From assembly GCA_001724315.1 (NCBI GenBank), contig MEEC01000155.1, positions 842 to 7,309 on the forward strand: a stretch of DNA of 6,468 nucleotides. Reading direction: 5' to 3'. This document shows, piece by piece, positions 1-5,493 of the stretch. Below the pieces are notes generated by a model, which saw only the letters and a program-made list of their open reading frames with translations, did not search any database and was not told the origin of the DNA. The DNA comes from Lautropia sp. SCN 70-15 (GTDB lineage: Bacteria; Pseudomonadota; Gammaproteobacteria; Burkholderiales; Burkholderiaceae_E). How positions within the stretch are numbered: the first letter of the stretch is position 1; every line of letters begins with the position of its first letter. A program made the translations under genes and the position numbers.

Positions 1-1109
1 ACCCCGAGTTCGCGCTGAAGACCCGCCAGGGACGCGTGAACGAGATCACCCCCTGCATCGCCTGCAACCAGGCCTGCCTGGACCACATCTTCACCGAGCG
101 CGTGGCCACCTGCCTGGTGAACCCGCGGGCGGCGCGCGAGATCGAGTTCATGGATGGACGGTCGCCCTCGTCCCCTGCCTCGCCTCCCTCTTCTGCCTCG
201 TCCTCGCCGTCGCCGCGCCGCCTCGCGGTCGTGGGCGCCGGGCCGGCCGGCATGAGCTTCGCGATCGAGACGGCCCGTCGCGGCCACCACGTCACGCTGT
301 TCGAGGCCGCGCCCGAGATTGGCGGCCTGTTGAACCTGGCCCGGCGCGTGCCGGGCAAGAGCGAGTTCGACGAGCTGCTGCGCTATTTCGCCGTGTCGCT
401 GCAGCGGGCAGGCGTCGAGGTGCGGACCGGTACCCGGGCGAGCGTCGATGCGCTTGCAGGCGGCGGCTTCGACACCGTGGTGCTCGCCACCGGCGTACTG
501 CCGCGCAGGCCCGACATCCCCGGCATCGACCACCCCAAGGTGCTCGGCTACACCGAGGTGCTGTCCGGCCGCGCCGAGGTCGGCGAGCGGGTGGCCATCA
601 TCGGCGCGGGCGGCATCGGCTTCGACGTGGCCGAGTTCCTGGTTGGCGATCCGGAAGATTCCACGAACCCGGATGCCTTCCGCAAGGCCTGGGGCGTGGA
701 CGCGGCGATCGCCAGCGCCGGCGGACTCGCGCCGCCGAGCCAACACCGGACCCGCCGCCGCGTGCACATGCTCCAGCGCAGGCCCGGCTCGCTCGGCAAG
801 ACCCTGGGCAAGTCCACCGGCTGGATCCTCAAGGCGAAGCTGCGCAGGGCCGAGGTCGAGATGATCGCCGGCGCCCGCTACGAGCTGATCGACGATCGCG
901 GCCTGCACTACACCGCGAACGGCGAGCGGCGCCTGCTCGAGGTCGACAACGTGATCGTGTGCGCCGGGCAGGAGCCCGAGCGCTCGCTGCACGACGCGCT
1001 CGCGCAGCGCGGCATTCCGGTGCACCTGATCGGCGGGGCGGACGAGGCGGCCGAGCTCGATGCGTATCGGGCGATCGACCAGGGTGTGCGGTTGGCGGTT
1101 TCTCTTTGA
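1..1109 (+). CDS. fadH: NADPH-dependent 2,4-dienoyl-CoA reductase, FadH type (5'-truncated)
   Basis: This is the C-terminal 368 residues of an FadH-type enzyme, which reduces 2,4-dienoyl-CoA intermediates so that unsaturated fatty acids can enter beta-oxidation in the cytoplasm. The frame is open from base 3. The missing N-terminal part, by comparison with the roughly 670-residue E. coli enzyme, is the FMN-binding TIM barrel. Visible residue 18 begins the 4Fe-4S signature C-x2-C-x3-C-x11-C (Cys18, 21, 25, 37, in PCIACNQACLD and ATCLVNPRA). An FAD-binding GxGxxG (VVGAGPAG) lies at about 76-83 and an NADPH-binding GAGGIG at 201-206. LGKTLGKSTGWI and VCAGQEPERSL match FadH closely from memory of the E. 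coli protein. An unusual Ser/Pro-rich linker (about residues 54-71) separates the Fe-S segment from the FAD domain. A related old-yellow-enzyme-like NADH:flavin oxidoreductase is the alternative, but the match runs through the whole visible part. Confidence 0.93.
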   Translation, partial: PEFALKTRQGRVNEITPCIACNQACLDHIFTERVATCLVNPRAAREIEFMDGRSPSSPASPPSSASSSPSPRRLAVVGAGPAGMSFAIETARRGHHVTLFEAAPEIGGLLNLARRVPGKSEFDELLRYFAVSLQRAGVEVRTGTRASVDALAGGGFDTVVLATGVLPRRPDIPGIDHPKVLGYTEVLSGRAEVGERVAIIGAGGIGFDVAEFLVGDPEDSTNPDAFRKAWGVDAAIASAGGLAPPSQHRTRRRVHMLQRRPGSLGKTLGKSTGWILKAKLRRAEVEMIAGARYELIDDRGLHYTANGERRLLEVDNVIVCAGQEPERSLHDALAQRGIPVHLIGGADEAAELDAYRAIDQGVRLAVSL

Positions 1110-1121
1110 AAGGTGTGAGCC

Positions 1122-1331
1122 GTGAAAAAGAAGGGCAATACGCGTTCCGGGAGCATCGAAGCATCCCTGCCTGGTGCCACGGATTCTTGGCGCACGCAGA
1201 CGTGCTTTCACGAACGCGGTCAGGCAGCGTGGCGGCAGTACCAGCGCACGGGCGTGTCCAGATCCGCCGACGAAGTGCTCGCAAAGCTGCAAGCGAAGCT
1301 GGACGCCACCCGAAAAGGACTTGGTGGATAA
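1122..1331 (+). CDS. Small protein of unknown function, possibly antitoxin-like
   Basis: This is a 69-residue ORF starting at GTG 1122, 12 bases after the fadH stop, with AAAGGTG (1109-1115) at good Shine-Dalgarno distance. The product is basic and polar with no membrane segment. Its C-terminal half (AAWRQYQRTG, then SADEVLAKLQAKL) reads as a tryptophan/tyrosine segment followed by an amphipathic helix. From general familiarity this resembles small CopG-like or antitoxin-type proteins, but I cannot name a family and no toxin gene is adjacent. Codon use differs from the neighbours: 23 of 69 sense codons end in A or T, against 5 of 136 in the doxX-like gene. That suggests either a recently acquired gene or a non-coding frame. 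The good ribosome site and the plausible C-terminal helix favour a real gene. Confidence 0.5.
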   Translation: MKKKGNTRSGSIEASLPGATDSWRTQTCFHERGQAAWRQYQRTGVSRSADEVLAKLQAKLDATRKGLGG

Positions 1332-1376
1332 CCCCGGCGCTTCGAGAGCGCGATAGCGCGCCTACGCCAAGGCGCT
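1332..1376. terminator. Hairpin-rich junction between convergent genes
   Basis: The 30 bases between the small ORF and the convergent hydroxylase stop (TAG on the minus strand, 1362-1364) hold overlapping inverted repeats. GCGCG 1348-1352 pairs with CGCGC 1357-1361 around a 4-base loop. GCGCCT 1358-1363 pairs with AGGCGC 1370-1375 around a 6-base loop and spans the hydroxylase stop codon. Neither is followed by a T-tract on either strand, so an intrinsic terminator is only a possibility; in DNA this rich in GC, short hairpins also arise by chance. Confidence 0.25.
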
Positions 1377-2996
1377 GCGGAGCTCCCTCACCAACCGCCG
1401 CAGCGATTCTCCCGAGCGCGCAACGCCGTACACGTAGCGATCGGGCCGCGCGACCAGCGCCACCGCGCCCCGCTCGCGCAGCCAACCGGCGAGCAGACCG
1501 TCGCGTTCCTCGAGCAGCAAGACATCGCCCCCCGATACAGCGGGCGCAGCCGCTCCCAACGCGACCCACCGCCCGCCCAGCGCCGCCCACTCTGCGCGCA
1601 ACGCGTCGTCGACATCCGCCAGCACATCCGCCAGCACATCCGGCGAACACACGGCGACCAGGAAGCGCGGCCCGACCACATCGTCCAGCCGCCGCCAGGG
1701 CCCATCTCCTTGGCGCACCCACGGCTGCACCAGCAGCTCGCCGGCGCCCGGCCTCGGCCTGCCCTGCGCATCGCGATCGATCAGCCCCGCCTCGAGCCCC
1801 GGAATGAATCGCTGCCTCACCGTCTCGGCGCGTCCGGAGGCCAGCTCCTCGCCGAGCCGACGGTCGCGCTCGCGCGCCGCTTCGGGGTCCAGCTCGCCGA
1901 TGATCAGGCCGAAGTCCTTCGCGTGCCCGACCACCGTGCGCACGTGCGGCTTGCGCTCCTCGGTGTAGGTGTCGAGGAGCAGCGGCGCGGCCTGCCCGCG
2001 CATCACCGCGTCGAGCTTCCAGGCCAGGTTGTACGCGTCGCGCACGCCCGCGCACATCCCCTGCCCGAGGAAGGGCGGCATCTGGTGCGCGGCGTCGCCC
2101 GCCAGGAACACGCGGCCGTGCCGCCACTGCTCGACCACCAGCGCGTGGAAGCGATAGACCGCGGTGCGGCAGTGCTCGAGCCCCGAGGTGTCGACGAACT
2201 CACCGAGCACTCGCCACACCGCATCGTGATCGGAGAACTTCTCCGGCGTCTCGTGCGGCAGCATCTTGATCTCCCAGCGCCGCAGCGCGCCGGGCCCCAC
2301 CATGTAGGTGCCCGGCCGCGACGGCCGGCAGTACTGCACCGCGCGCTGCGGCAGCGGCACCGGGCCTCGCACCCAGGCGTCGACGATCAGCCACCACTCG
2401 TCGAAGGCCAGGTCCTCGATCGCGGGGGCGAGCTGCTTGCGCACGGCACTGCTGGCGCCGTCGGCGGCGATCAGGTAGCGCGCGCACAGCGTGACGACGG
2501 CGCCGTCGGCCGCGCGGCGCACGCGCGCCAGCACGCCTTGCTCGCCCTGCGCGTCCTGCTCGCCCTGCGCGAAGTCCAGCAGCTGGTGCTCGAGCAGCGT
2601 TCGCACGGTGCCCATGCCATCGATCGCGCGCCGCAGCGCGGCCTCGAGCGCCGGCTGCACGAACATGAAGTTGGGCGTCCAGCCCAGCGGCTCGGGCGGC
2701 GGCGCCGGATAGAAGCGCTTGATCACCTGGCCGTCGACCCCGAGGTAGTCGGTGCCCGGGTGGGGAATCGCCGCCGCGGCGATCTCGTCGGCGATGCCGA
2801 TCTCCTGGAACACGCGCAGCGCTTCGTGGTCCGCGGTGATCGCCCGCGGCTTGTCGTAGATGGCCGCGGCCTTGTCGAGAATCGTGACGCGCCAGCCGCG
2901 GCGGCCCAGCAGCGCGGCGAGCGTGGCGCCGGTGGGGCCGTAGCCGGCGATCAGGATGTCGGCGTCCGACTCGCGAGTCTCTTGCGTCGTGCTCAT
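1362..2996 (-). CDS. MhpA-like FAD-dependent aromatic-ring monooxygenase
   Basis: This 544-residue protein is a group A flavoprotein monooxygenase, which uses NAD(P)H and O2 to hydroxylate phenolic rings in the cytoplasm. It shows the three family signatures: the N-terminal dinucleotide fold G-Y-G-P-T-G at 18-23, the DG motif (LIAADGASSAVR) near 175-186, and the GD motif (GRVFLAGDAAHQMPP) at 294-308, followed by GMCAGVRDAYNLAWKL. PRAITADHEALRVFQEIG (50-67) and the C-terminal thioredoxin-like tail ending in RPDRYVYG resemble 3-(3-hydroxyphenyl)propionate/3-hydroxycinnamate hydroxylase MhpA, and the length fits. No mhpB, C, D, E or F genes are present, so the true substrate is open, with a resorcinol- or other phenol-type hydroxylase as the alternative. 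The start is ATG 2994-2996 because the FAD motif lies just downstream and no other start is nearby; the frame stays open upstream only as a GC-rich run-on. No spaced Shine-Dalgarno is visible. Two short in-frame tandem repeats lie in probable loops. Confidence 0.9.
   Translation of the reverse strand: MSTTQETRESDADILIAGYGPTGATLAALLGRRGWRVTILDKAAAIYDKPRAITADHEALRVFQEIGIADEIAAAAIPHPGTDYLGVDGQVIKRFYPAPPPEPLGWTPNFMFVQPALEAALRRAIDGMGTVRTLLEHQLLDFAQGEQDAQGEQGVLARVRRAADGAVVTLCARYLIAADGASSAVRKQLAPAIEDLAFDEWWLIVDAWVRGPVPLPQRAVQYCRPSRPGTYMVGPGALRRWEIKMLPHETPEKFSDHDAVWRVLGEFVDTSGLEHCRTAVYRFHALVVEQWRHGRVFLAGDAAHQMPPFLGQGMCAGVRDAYNLAWKLDAVMRGQAAPLLLDTYTEERKPHVRTVVGHAKDFGLIIGELDPEAARERDRRLGEELASGRAETVRQRFIPGLEAGLIDRDAQGRPRPGAGELLVQPWVRQGDGPWRRLDDVVGPRFLVAVCSPDVLADVLADVDDALRAEWAALGGRWVALGAAAPAVSGGDVLLLEERDGLLAGWLRERGAVALVARPDRYVYGVARSGESLRRLVRELRSALA
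1612..1643. repeat. 12-bp tandem repeat inside the hydroxylase gene
   Basis: The unit ACATCCGCCAGC occurs at 1612-1623 and exactly again at 1624-1635, then partially (ACATCCG) from 1636. Being a multiple of three it keeps the frame and encodes the repeated residues DVLA-DVLA-DV at about 453-462 of the hydroxylase, in the C-terminal domain. It looks like a local slippage duplication. Confidence 0.85.
2539..2571. repeat. 18-bp-period tandem repeat inside the hydroxylase gene
   Basis: The 15-base unit TGCTCGCCCTGCGCG occurs at 2539-2553 and exactly again at 2557-2571, giving an 18-base period. It encodes AQGEQ-D-AQGEQ-G (residues 143-154), a hydrophilic stretch between the middle domain strands, probably a surface loop. 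Confidence 0.85.
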
Positions 2997-3109
2997 CTCG
3001 ATTCGAATCGTATTGGCGCGGGCTGCGAGTGTCTCATTGCCTGTGCCGCGCCTATGCAAGAAGGACCCGAGAACGGTCGCGTCGTCATGCCCGGCCCGAA
3101 CCGTCCTGC
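2997..3109 (-). promoter_or_regulatory. Region upstream of the hydroxylase gene
   Basis: These 113 bases separate the LysR stop from the hydroxylase start on the same strand. They contain a perfect 12-base palindrome, CGATTCGAATCG (2999-3010), 2 bases before the start codon. On the minus strand a sigma-70-like pair can be read: GAGACA (3030-3035) and TACGAT (3007-3012), with a 17-base spacer and 4 of 6 consensus matches each. The -10 box overlaps the palindrome. Transcription from it would begin only about 3-5 bases before the ATG. The region could instead simply be an intergenic spacer read through from the regulator gene. Confidence 0.35.
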
Positions 3110-4012
3110 CTACCAGCGCCGCGCGGCCAGCGCCCGCTGCAGGTGGTCGATCAACAACCTCACCTTCGGCGACACATGCTGCCGGCTCGCGTAGACCGCG
3201 TAAATGCCCAGCTCGATCGACCGGTACTCGGGCATCAGTTCGACCAGCCCGCCGTTTCGAAGATCGTCGCCCACCAGGAAGGACGGCTGCAGGACGATCC
3301 CGCTGTCGTGCAGCGCGGCCTGCCGGCAGGTGTCGCCGCTGTTGGTGCGCATGCGCGGCTCGACCTTCACCGACACCGGGCCGTCGGGCCCCTCGAACTC
3401 CCACTGCTCGCCCATCGAGAAGAGGCTGTAGGAGATCACCGCATGGTCGGCAAGGTCCCGCGGGTGACGTGGCGTTCCGTGGGCCGCCAGGTAGCCCGGC
3501 GACGCGCACAGCACCATCCGCGTCGACGACAACTGGCGGCCGATCAGCGACGAGCTCGCAAGGCGACCGATGCGCACCGCGAGGTCGTAGCCCTCCTCGA
3601 CCAGGTCGACCACTCGGTCGGACAGCGTGATGTCCAGCACGACCCCCGGGTGCTTCGCCATGAACTCGCTCCACAGTGGCGCCAGGTGCAGCAGGCCGAA
3701 GGTGACCGGCACGTTGAGCTTGAGCAGCCCGCGCGCCGCGCCCGAGCGCGCGCTGACCTCGGCCTCGGCCTCGGCCTCTTCCACCTCGGCCAGCACGGCC
3801 TTGCAGCGCAGGTGAAAGATCCGGCCCTCGTCGGTGAGCGACAGCCGGCGCGTGGTGCGGTGGAGCAGCCGCACACCCAGGCGCGACTCCAGCTCGCCGA
3901 CCAGCCGCGACACCGCCGCACGGGACAGCCCGAGCGCGTCGGCCGCGCCGACGAAGCTGCCCGCATCGACCACGGCGACGAACACCGTCATTTCCTGGAA
4001 TCGATTCATCAT
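3110..4012 (-). CDS. LysR-family transcriptional regulator
   Basis: This 300-residue protein has the usual length and order of a LysR-type regulator. The N-terminal winged helix-turn-helix covers about residues 5-65, with the recognition part GSFVGAADALGLSRAAVSRL (18-37) and the wing RLLHRTTRRLSLTDEG (48-63). A linker helix follows (about 66-90), carrying an EAEAEAE run encoded by three GGCCTC repeats at 3761-3778. The effector-binding domain runs from about 95 to 300 and contains YDLAVRIG (142-149). It binds DNA and responds to an unknown effector. Two adjacent ATGs (4010-4012 and 4007-4009) are possible starts; the minus-strand GAG is better spaced for the second, which would give MNRFQEM. 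It is divergent from the doxX-dioxygenase pair and lies upstream of the hydroxylase on the same strand, so either could be its target. A near-perfect dyad abuts its start, suggesting autoregulation. Confidence 0.95.
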   Translation of the reverse strand: MMNRFQEMTVFVAVVDAGSFVGAADALGLSRAAVSRLVGELESRLGVRLLHRTTRRLSLTDEGRIFHLRCKAVLAEVEEAEAEAEVSARSGAARGLLKLNVPVTFGLLHLAPLWSEFMAKHPGVVLDITLSDRVVDLVEEGYDLAVRIGRLASSSLIGRQLSSTRMVLCASPGYLAAHGTPRHPRDLADHAVISYSLFSMGEQWEFEGPDGPVSVKVEPRMRTNSGDTCRQAALHDSGIVLQPSFLVGDDLRNGGLVELMPEYRSIELGIYAVYASRQHVSPKVRLLIDHLQRALAARRW

Positions 4013-4033
4013 TGTCTCGATTTACGAAACAAT
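4011..4033. promoter_or_regulatory. Probable LysR operator dyad
   Basis: The half-site ATTGTCTCG (4011-4019) faces CGAAACAAT (4025-4033) across 5 bases (ATTTA). Eight of the nine half-site pairs are complementary, the exception being 4016/4028. The dyad can also be read as a T-N11-A LysR box, for example T4015 and A4027. It overlaps or abuts the LysR start codon and lies about 110 bases from the divergent doxX start, the place expected for an autoregulatory site that also controls the neighbour. Confidence 0.65.
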
Positions 4034-4142
4034 CCATCAATCTAGCAGGGATTTATCTCTTTGCGTTCGATCAATAAAGTGCCTCCATGCCCGGCGCCAT
4101 GGCGGCGACGGACTTCCAACAACGGAATCACGAGGATCCCTG
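4013..4142. promoter_or_regulatory. Divergent control region between lysR and doxX
   Basis: This 130-base divergent intergenic region is strikingly AT-rich over about 4011-4080 compared with everything around it, as expected for promoters. Besides the dyad at 4011-4033 it holds a perfect 10-base palindrome CGCCATGGCG (4095-4104) in the doxX leader. A strong GAGGA ribosome site (4132-4136) sits 6 bases before the doxX ATG. I found no convincing -35/-10 pair on either strand; the best for lysR, TTTATT and TAAATC with a 17-base spacer, matches the consensus poorly. Confidence 0.5.
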
Positions 4143-4143
4143 A
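4087..4143 (+). other. Possible 18-codon leader ORF overlapping the doxX start
   Basis: ATG 4087 (or in-frame ATG 4099) opens a short frame, MPGAMAATDFQQRNHEDP, whose TGA (4141-4143) overlaps the doxX ATG (4143-4145) as TGATG. The doxX ribosome site lies inside it, so translation of the leader could be coupled to doxX. No strong ribosome site precedes it; only AAAG at 4076-4079. It could be a chance frame. Confidence 0.2.
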
Positions 4144-4553
4144 TGAACACCCCCGCTTCGAACACCCTGAACCTGCTCGGCCGGCTCGGCCTGGCGGCCC
4201 TCTTCCTGCCCGCCGGCATCGGCAAGATCACCGGATTCTCCGGCACGGTCGGCTACATCGCATCGGTCGGCCTGCCGCTGGCCACGCTGGGCGCGATCCT
4301 GGCCCTGGTGGTCGAGGTCGCCGGCGGCCTCGCGCTGATCCTCGGCTACAAGACGCGGATCGCCGCGCTGGTCCTGGCCGTCTTCACGCTGGTGGCGAGC
4401 TTCTTCTTCCACGCCTTCTGGGCAGTGGCGCCGGAGCAGGCCTTCGTCCAGCAGCTGATGTTCTGGAAGAACGTCGCGGTCGCCGGCGGCCTGCTGGTGC
4501 TGGCGGCACACGGCGCGGGCGCGTTCAGCCTCGACGGCCGGCAGCGGGCCTGA
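4143..4553 (+). CDS. DoxX-family membrane protein
   Basis: This is a 136-residue integral membrane protein of the DoxX family. Four hydrophobic segments are visible at about 10-27, 46-68, 72-92 and 108-124, the usual number and length. The N-terminal LLGRLGLAALFLPAGIGKI is typical of the family, with a conserved Arg in the first segment and a G-K pair at its end. Family members are linked to quinone, thiosulfate or redox stress functions in the inner membrane, but most have no assigned reaction and none can be assigned here. The start at ATG 4143 is fixed by GAGGA at 4132-4136. It is followed 31 bases later by the dioxygenase gene on the same strand, so the two are probably co-transcribed and controlled by the divergent LysR regulator. 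The inference is that it supports electron handling or tolerance during aromatic oxidation. Confidence 0.88.
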   Translation: MNTPASNTLNLLGRLGLAALFLPAGIGKITGFSGTVGYIASVGLPLATLGAILALVVEVAGGLALILGYKTRIAALVLAVFTLVASFFFHAFWAVAPEQAFVQQLMFWKNVAVAGGLLVLAAHGAGAFSLDGRQRA

Positions 4554-4574
4554 GCCCCCGACCACGCAATCGAT

Positions 4575-4581
4575 GGAGGAA
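4575..4581 (+). promoter_or_regulatory. Ribosome binding site of the dioxygenase gene
   Basis: GGAGGAA lies 3 bases before ATG 4585 (core GGAGGA, 4 bases). It overlaps an upstream in-frame ATG at 4573, which would add only MEEV. Since the site must lie in front of the start, ATG 4585 is the likely start and 4573 is not. Confidence 0.7.
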
Positions 4582-4584
4582 GTC

Positions 4585-5397
4585 ATGACTGCCCGGACGA
4601 TCGCGCCGGCCCCGGTGCTTGCCCCGGTGCTCTTCGTGTCGCACGGCGCGCCCACCTTCGCGCTCGAGCCCGGTCCGCTCGGCGCCAGGCTGGGCGAAGT
4701 CGGCCGCGAGCTGGACGGCCTGCGCGCAGTGCTCGTCGTGTCGCCGCACTGGCAGACGCGCGGCCTGGAAGTCATGACCACCGAACGACCGGCCACGATC
4801 CACGACTTCGGCGGCTTTCCGCCGGCGCTCTACCAGCTGGCTTACCCCGCGCCCGGCGCGCCGGAGGCGGCCGCCGAAGCGGCGAGACTGTTGGGCGAAG
4901 CCGGCTGGCAACCGACCGAGAACGACCAGCGCGGACTCGACCACGGCGCCTGGGTGCCGCTGATGCACCTGCTGCCCGATGCCCGGGTGCCGGTGTTCCA
5001 GCTCTCGCTGCCGCACACGCTCGACGCGCACCAGGCGCTCGAACTGGGCCGGGCGCTGGCGCCGCTGCGCGAGCGGGGCATCGCGATCCTGGGATCGGGC
5101 AGCATGACCCACAACCTCTACGAGTTCCGCGGCGCGGCGTCGCGAACCGAGCCCTACGTGGCGCGTTTCACCGAATGGGTACGGGAGGCCGTGTTGCGGC
5201 ACGACTCGGCATCGCTCGCCGACTACCGGCGCCGGGCGCCGGAGGCCGTGCGCGCGCACCCGACCGAGGAGCACTTCCTGCCGTTGCTTGTCGCAATGGG
5301 CGCCAGCGGCGAAGGCGAACAGCCCATGCTGCTCGACGACGAGGTCAGGTACGGGATGCTGTCGATGGAGTCGTACGCGTGGGGGCTGGCGGCCTGA
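4585..5397 (+). CDS. DODA/YgiD-type extradiol ring-cleavage dioxygenase
   Basis: This 270-residue protein belongs to the class III (LigB-like) extradiol dioxygenases of the DOPA-dioxygenase/YgiD group, which use a non-heme metal to open catechol-type rings with O2 in the cytoplasm; YgiD-type members act on DOPA in vitro. Length and motifs fit: FVSHGAPTFAL (17-27, His20), VVSPHWQT (51-58, His55), FGGFPPALYQLAYPAPGAP (75-93), LDHGAWVPL (118-126, His120), GSGSMTHNLYEF (170-181, His176) and HPTEEHFLPL (225-234). His20, His55 and one of the later histidines are the likely metal ligands, and the others are candidates for acid-base catalysis. It follows the doxX-like gene by 31 bases. With the hydroxylase across the regulator it could form a hydroxylation plus ring-opening pair. 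Many members of this group have unknown physiological substrates, so the pairing is an inference. Confidence 0.92.
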   Translation: MTARTIAPAPVLAPVLFVSHGAPTFALEPGPLGARLGEVGRELDGLRAVLVVSPHWQTRGLEVMTTERPATIHDFGGFPPALYQLAYPAPGAPEAAAEAARLLGEAGWQPTENDQRGLDHGAWVPLMHLLPDARVPVFQLSLPHTLDAHQALELGRALAPLRERGIAILGSGSMTHNLYEFRGAASRTEPYVARFTEWVREAVLRHDSASLADYRRRAPEAVRAHPTEEHFLPLLVAMGASGEGEQPMLLDDEVRYGMLSMESYAWGLAA

Positions 5398-5414
5398 GGC
5401 GCGGCGATCGGGCG

Positions 5415-5440
5415 CGGCGAGAATCCGTCGCCGGCGTTTT
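5415..5440 (+). terminator. Weak intrinsic terminator after the dioxygenase gene
   Basis: CGGCGA (5415-5420) pairs with TCGCCG (5428-5433) around a 7-base loop, and TTTT follows at 5437-5440 after GCG. It lies 18 bases behind the dioxygenase stop, where the doxX-dioxygenase transcript would be expected to end. The stem is short and the T-tract has only four bases, so efficiency would be modest. Confidence 0.4.
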
Positions 5441-5493
5441 CGTGGCGATGGATCGTGTCTAATGCGATTCATCGTCATTCCCTCGGCATCGCG

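Noticed and set aside
829..2127. 432-residue minus-strand open frame across the fadH end and the hydroxylase
   Set aside because: It is extremely Arg/Ala/Gly-rich, overlaps three better-supported genes in other frames, and has no family features.
3060..3115. Inverted segments ACGGT/ACCGT and AGGAC/GTCCT behind lysR considered as a terminator
   Set aside because: The two pairings exclude each other, the loops are large and no T-tract follows on the minus strand.
1710..3194. 494-residue plus-strand open frame opposite the hydroxylase
   Set aside because: It is His/Arg/Ala-rich with no recognisable motif and lies wholly antisense to a conserved enzyme. Long antisense frames are expected in DNA this rich in GC.
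3761..3778. Triple GGCCTC repeat considered as a regulatory or mobile-element repeat
   Set aside because: It simply encodes the acidic EAEAEA run of the LysR linker helix.
2997..4040. Open minus-strand frame extending the hydroxylase upstream, which would make an 892-residue protein
   Set aside because: The 348 extra codons run out of frame through the clear LysR gene on the same strand and give Arg/Ala/Gly-rich low-complexity sequence. The flavin-binding start at 2996 matches the family.
3029..4045. 338-residue plus-strand open frame opposite the LysR gene
   Set aside because: It mirrors the LysR codons antisense, is rich in His, Gln and Arg, and has no motif of its own.
4095..4104. Perfect palindrome CGCCATGGCG considered as a second operator or hairpin
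   Set aside because: It is short, GC-rich and too tight to fold as a hairpin, and nothing else supports a binding site, so it is only mentioned in the intergenic entry.
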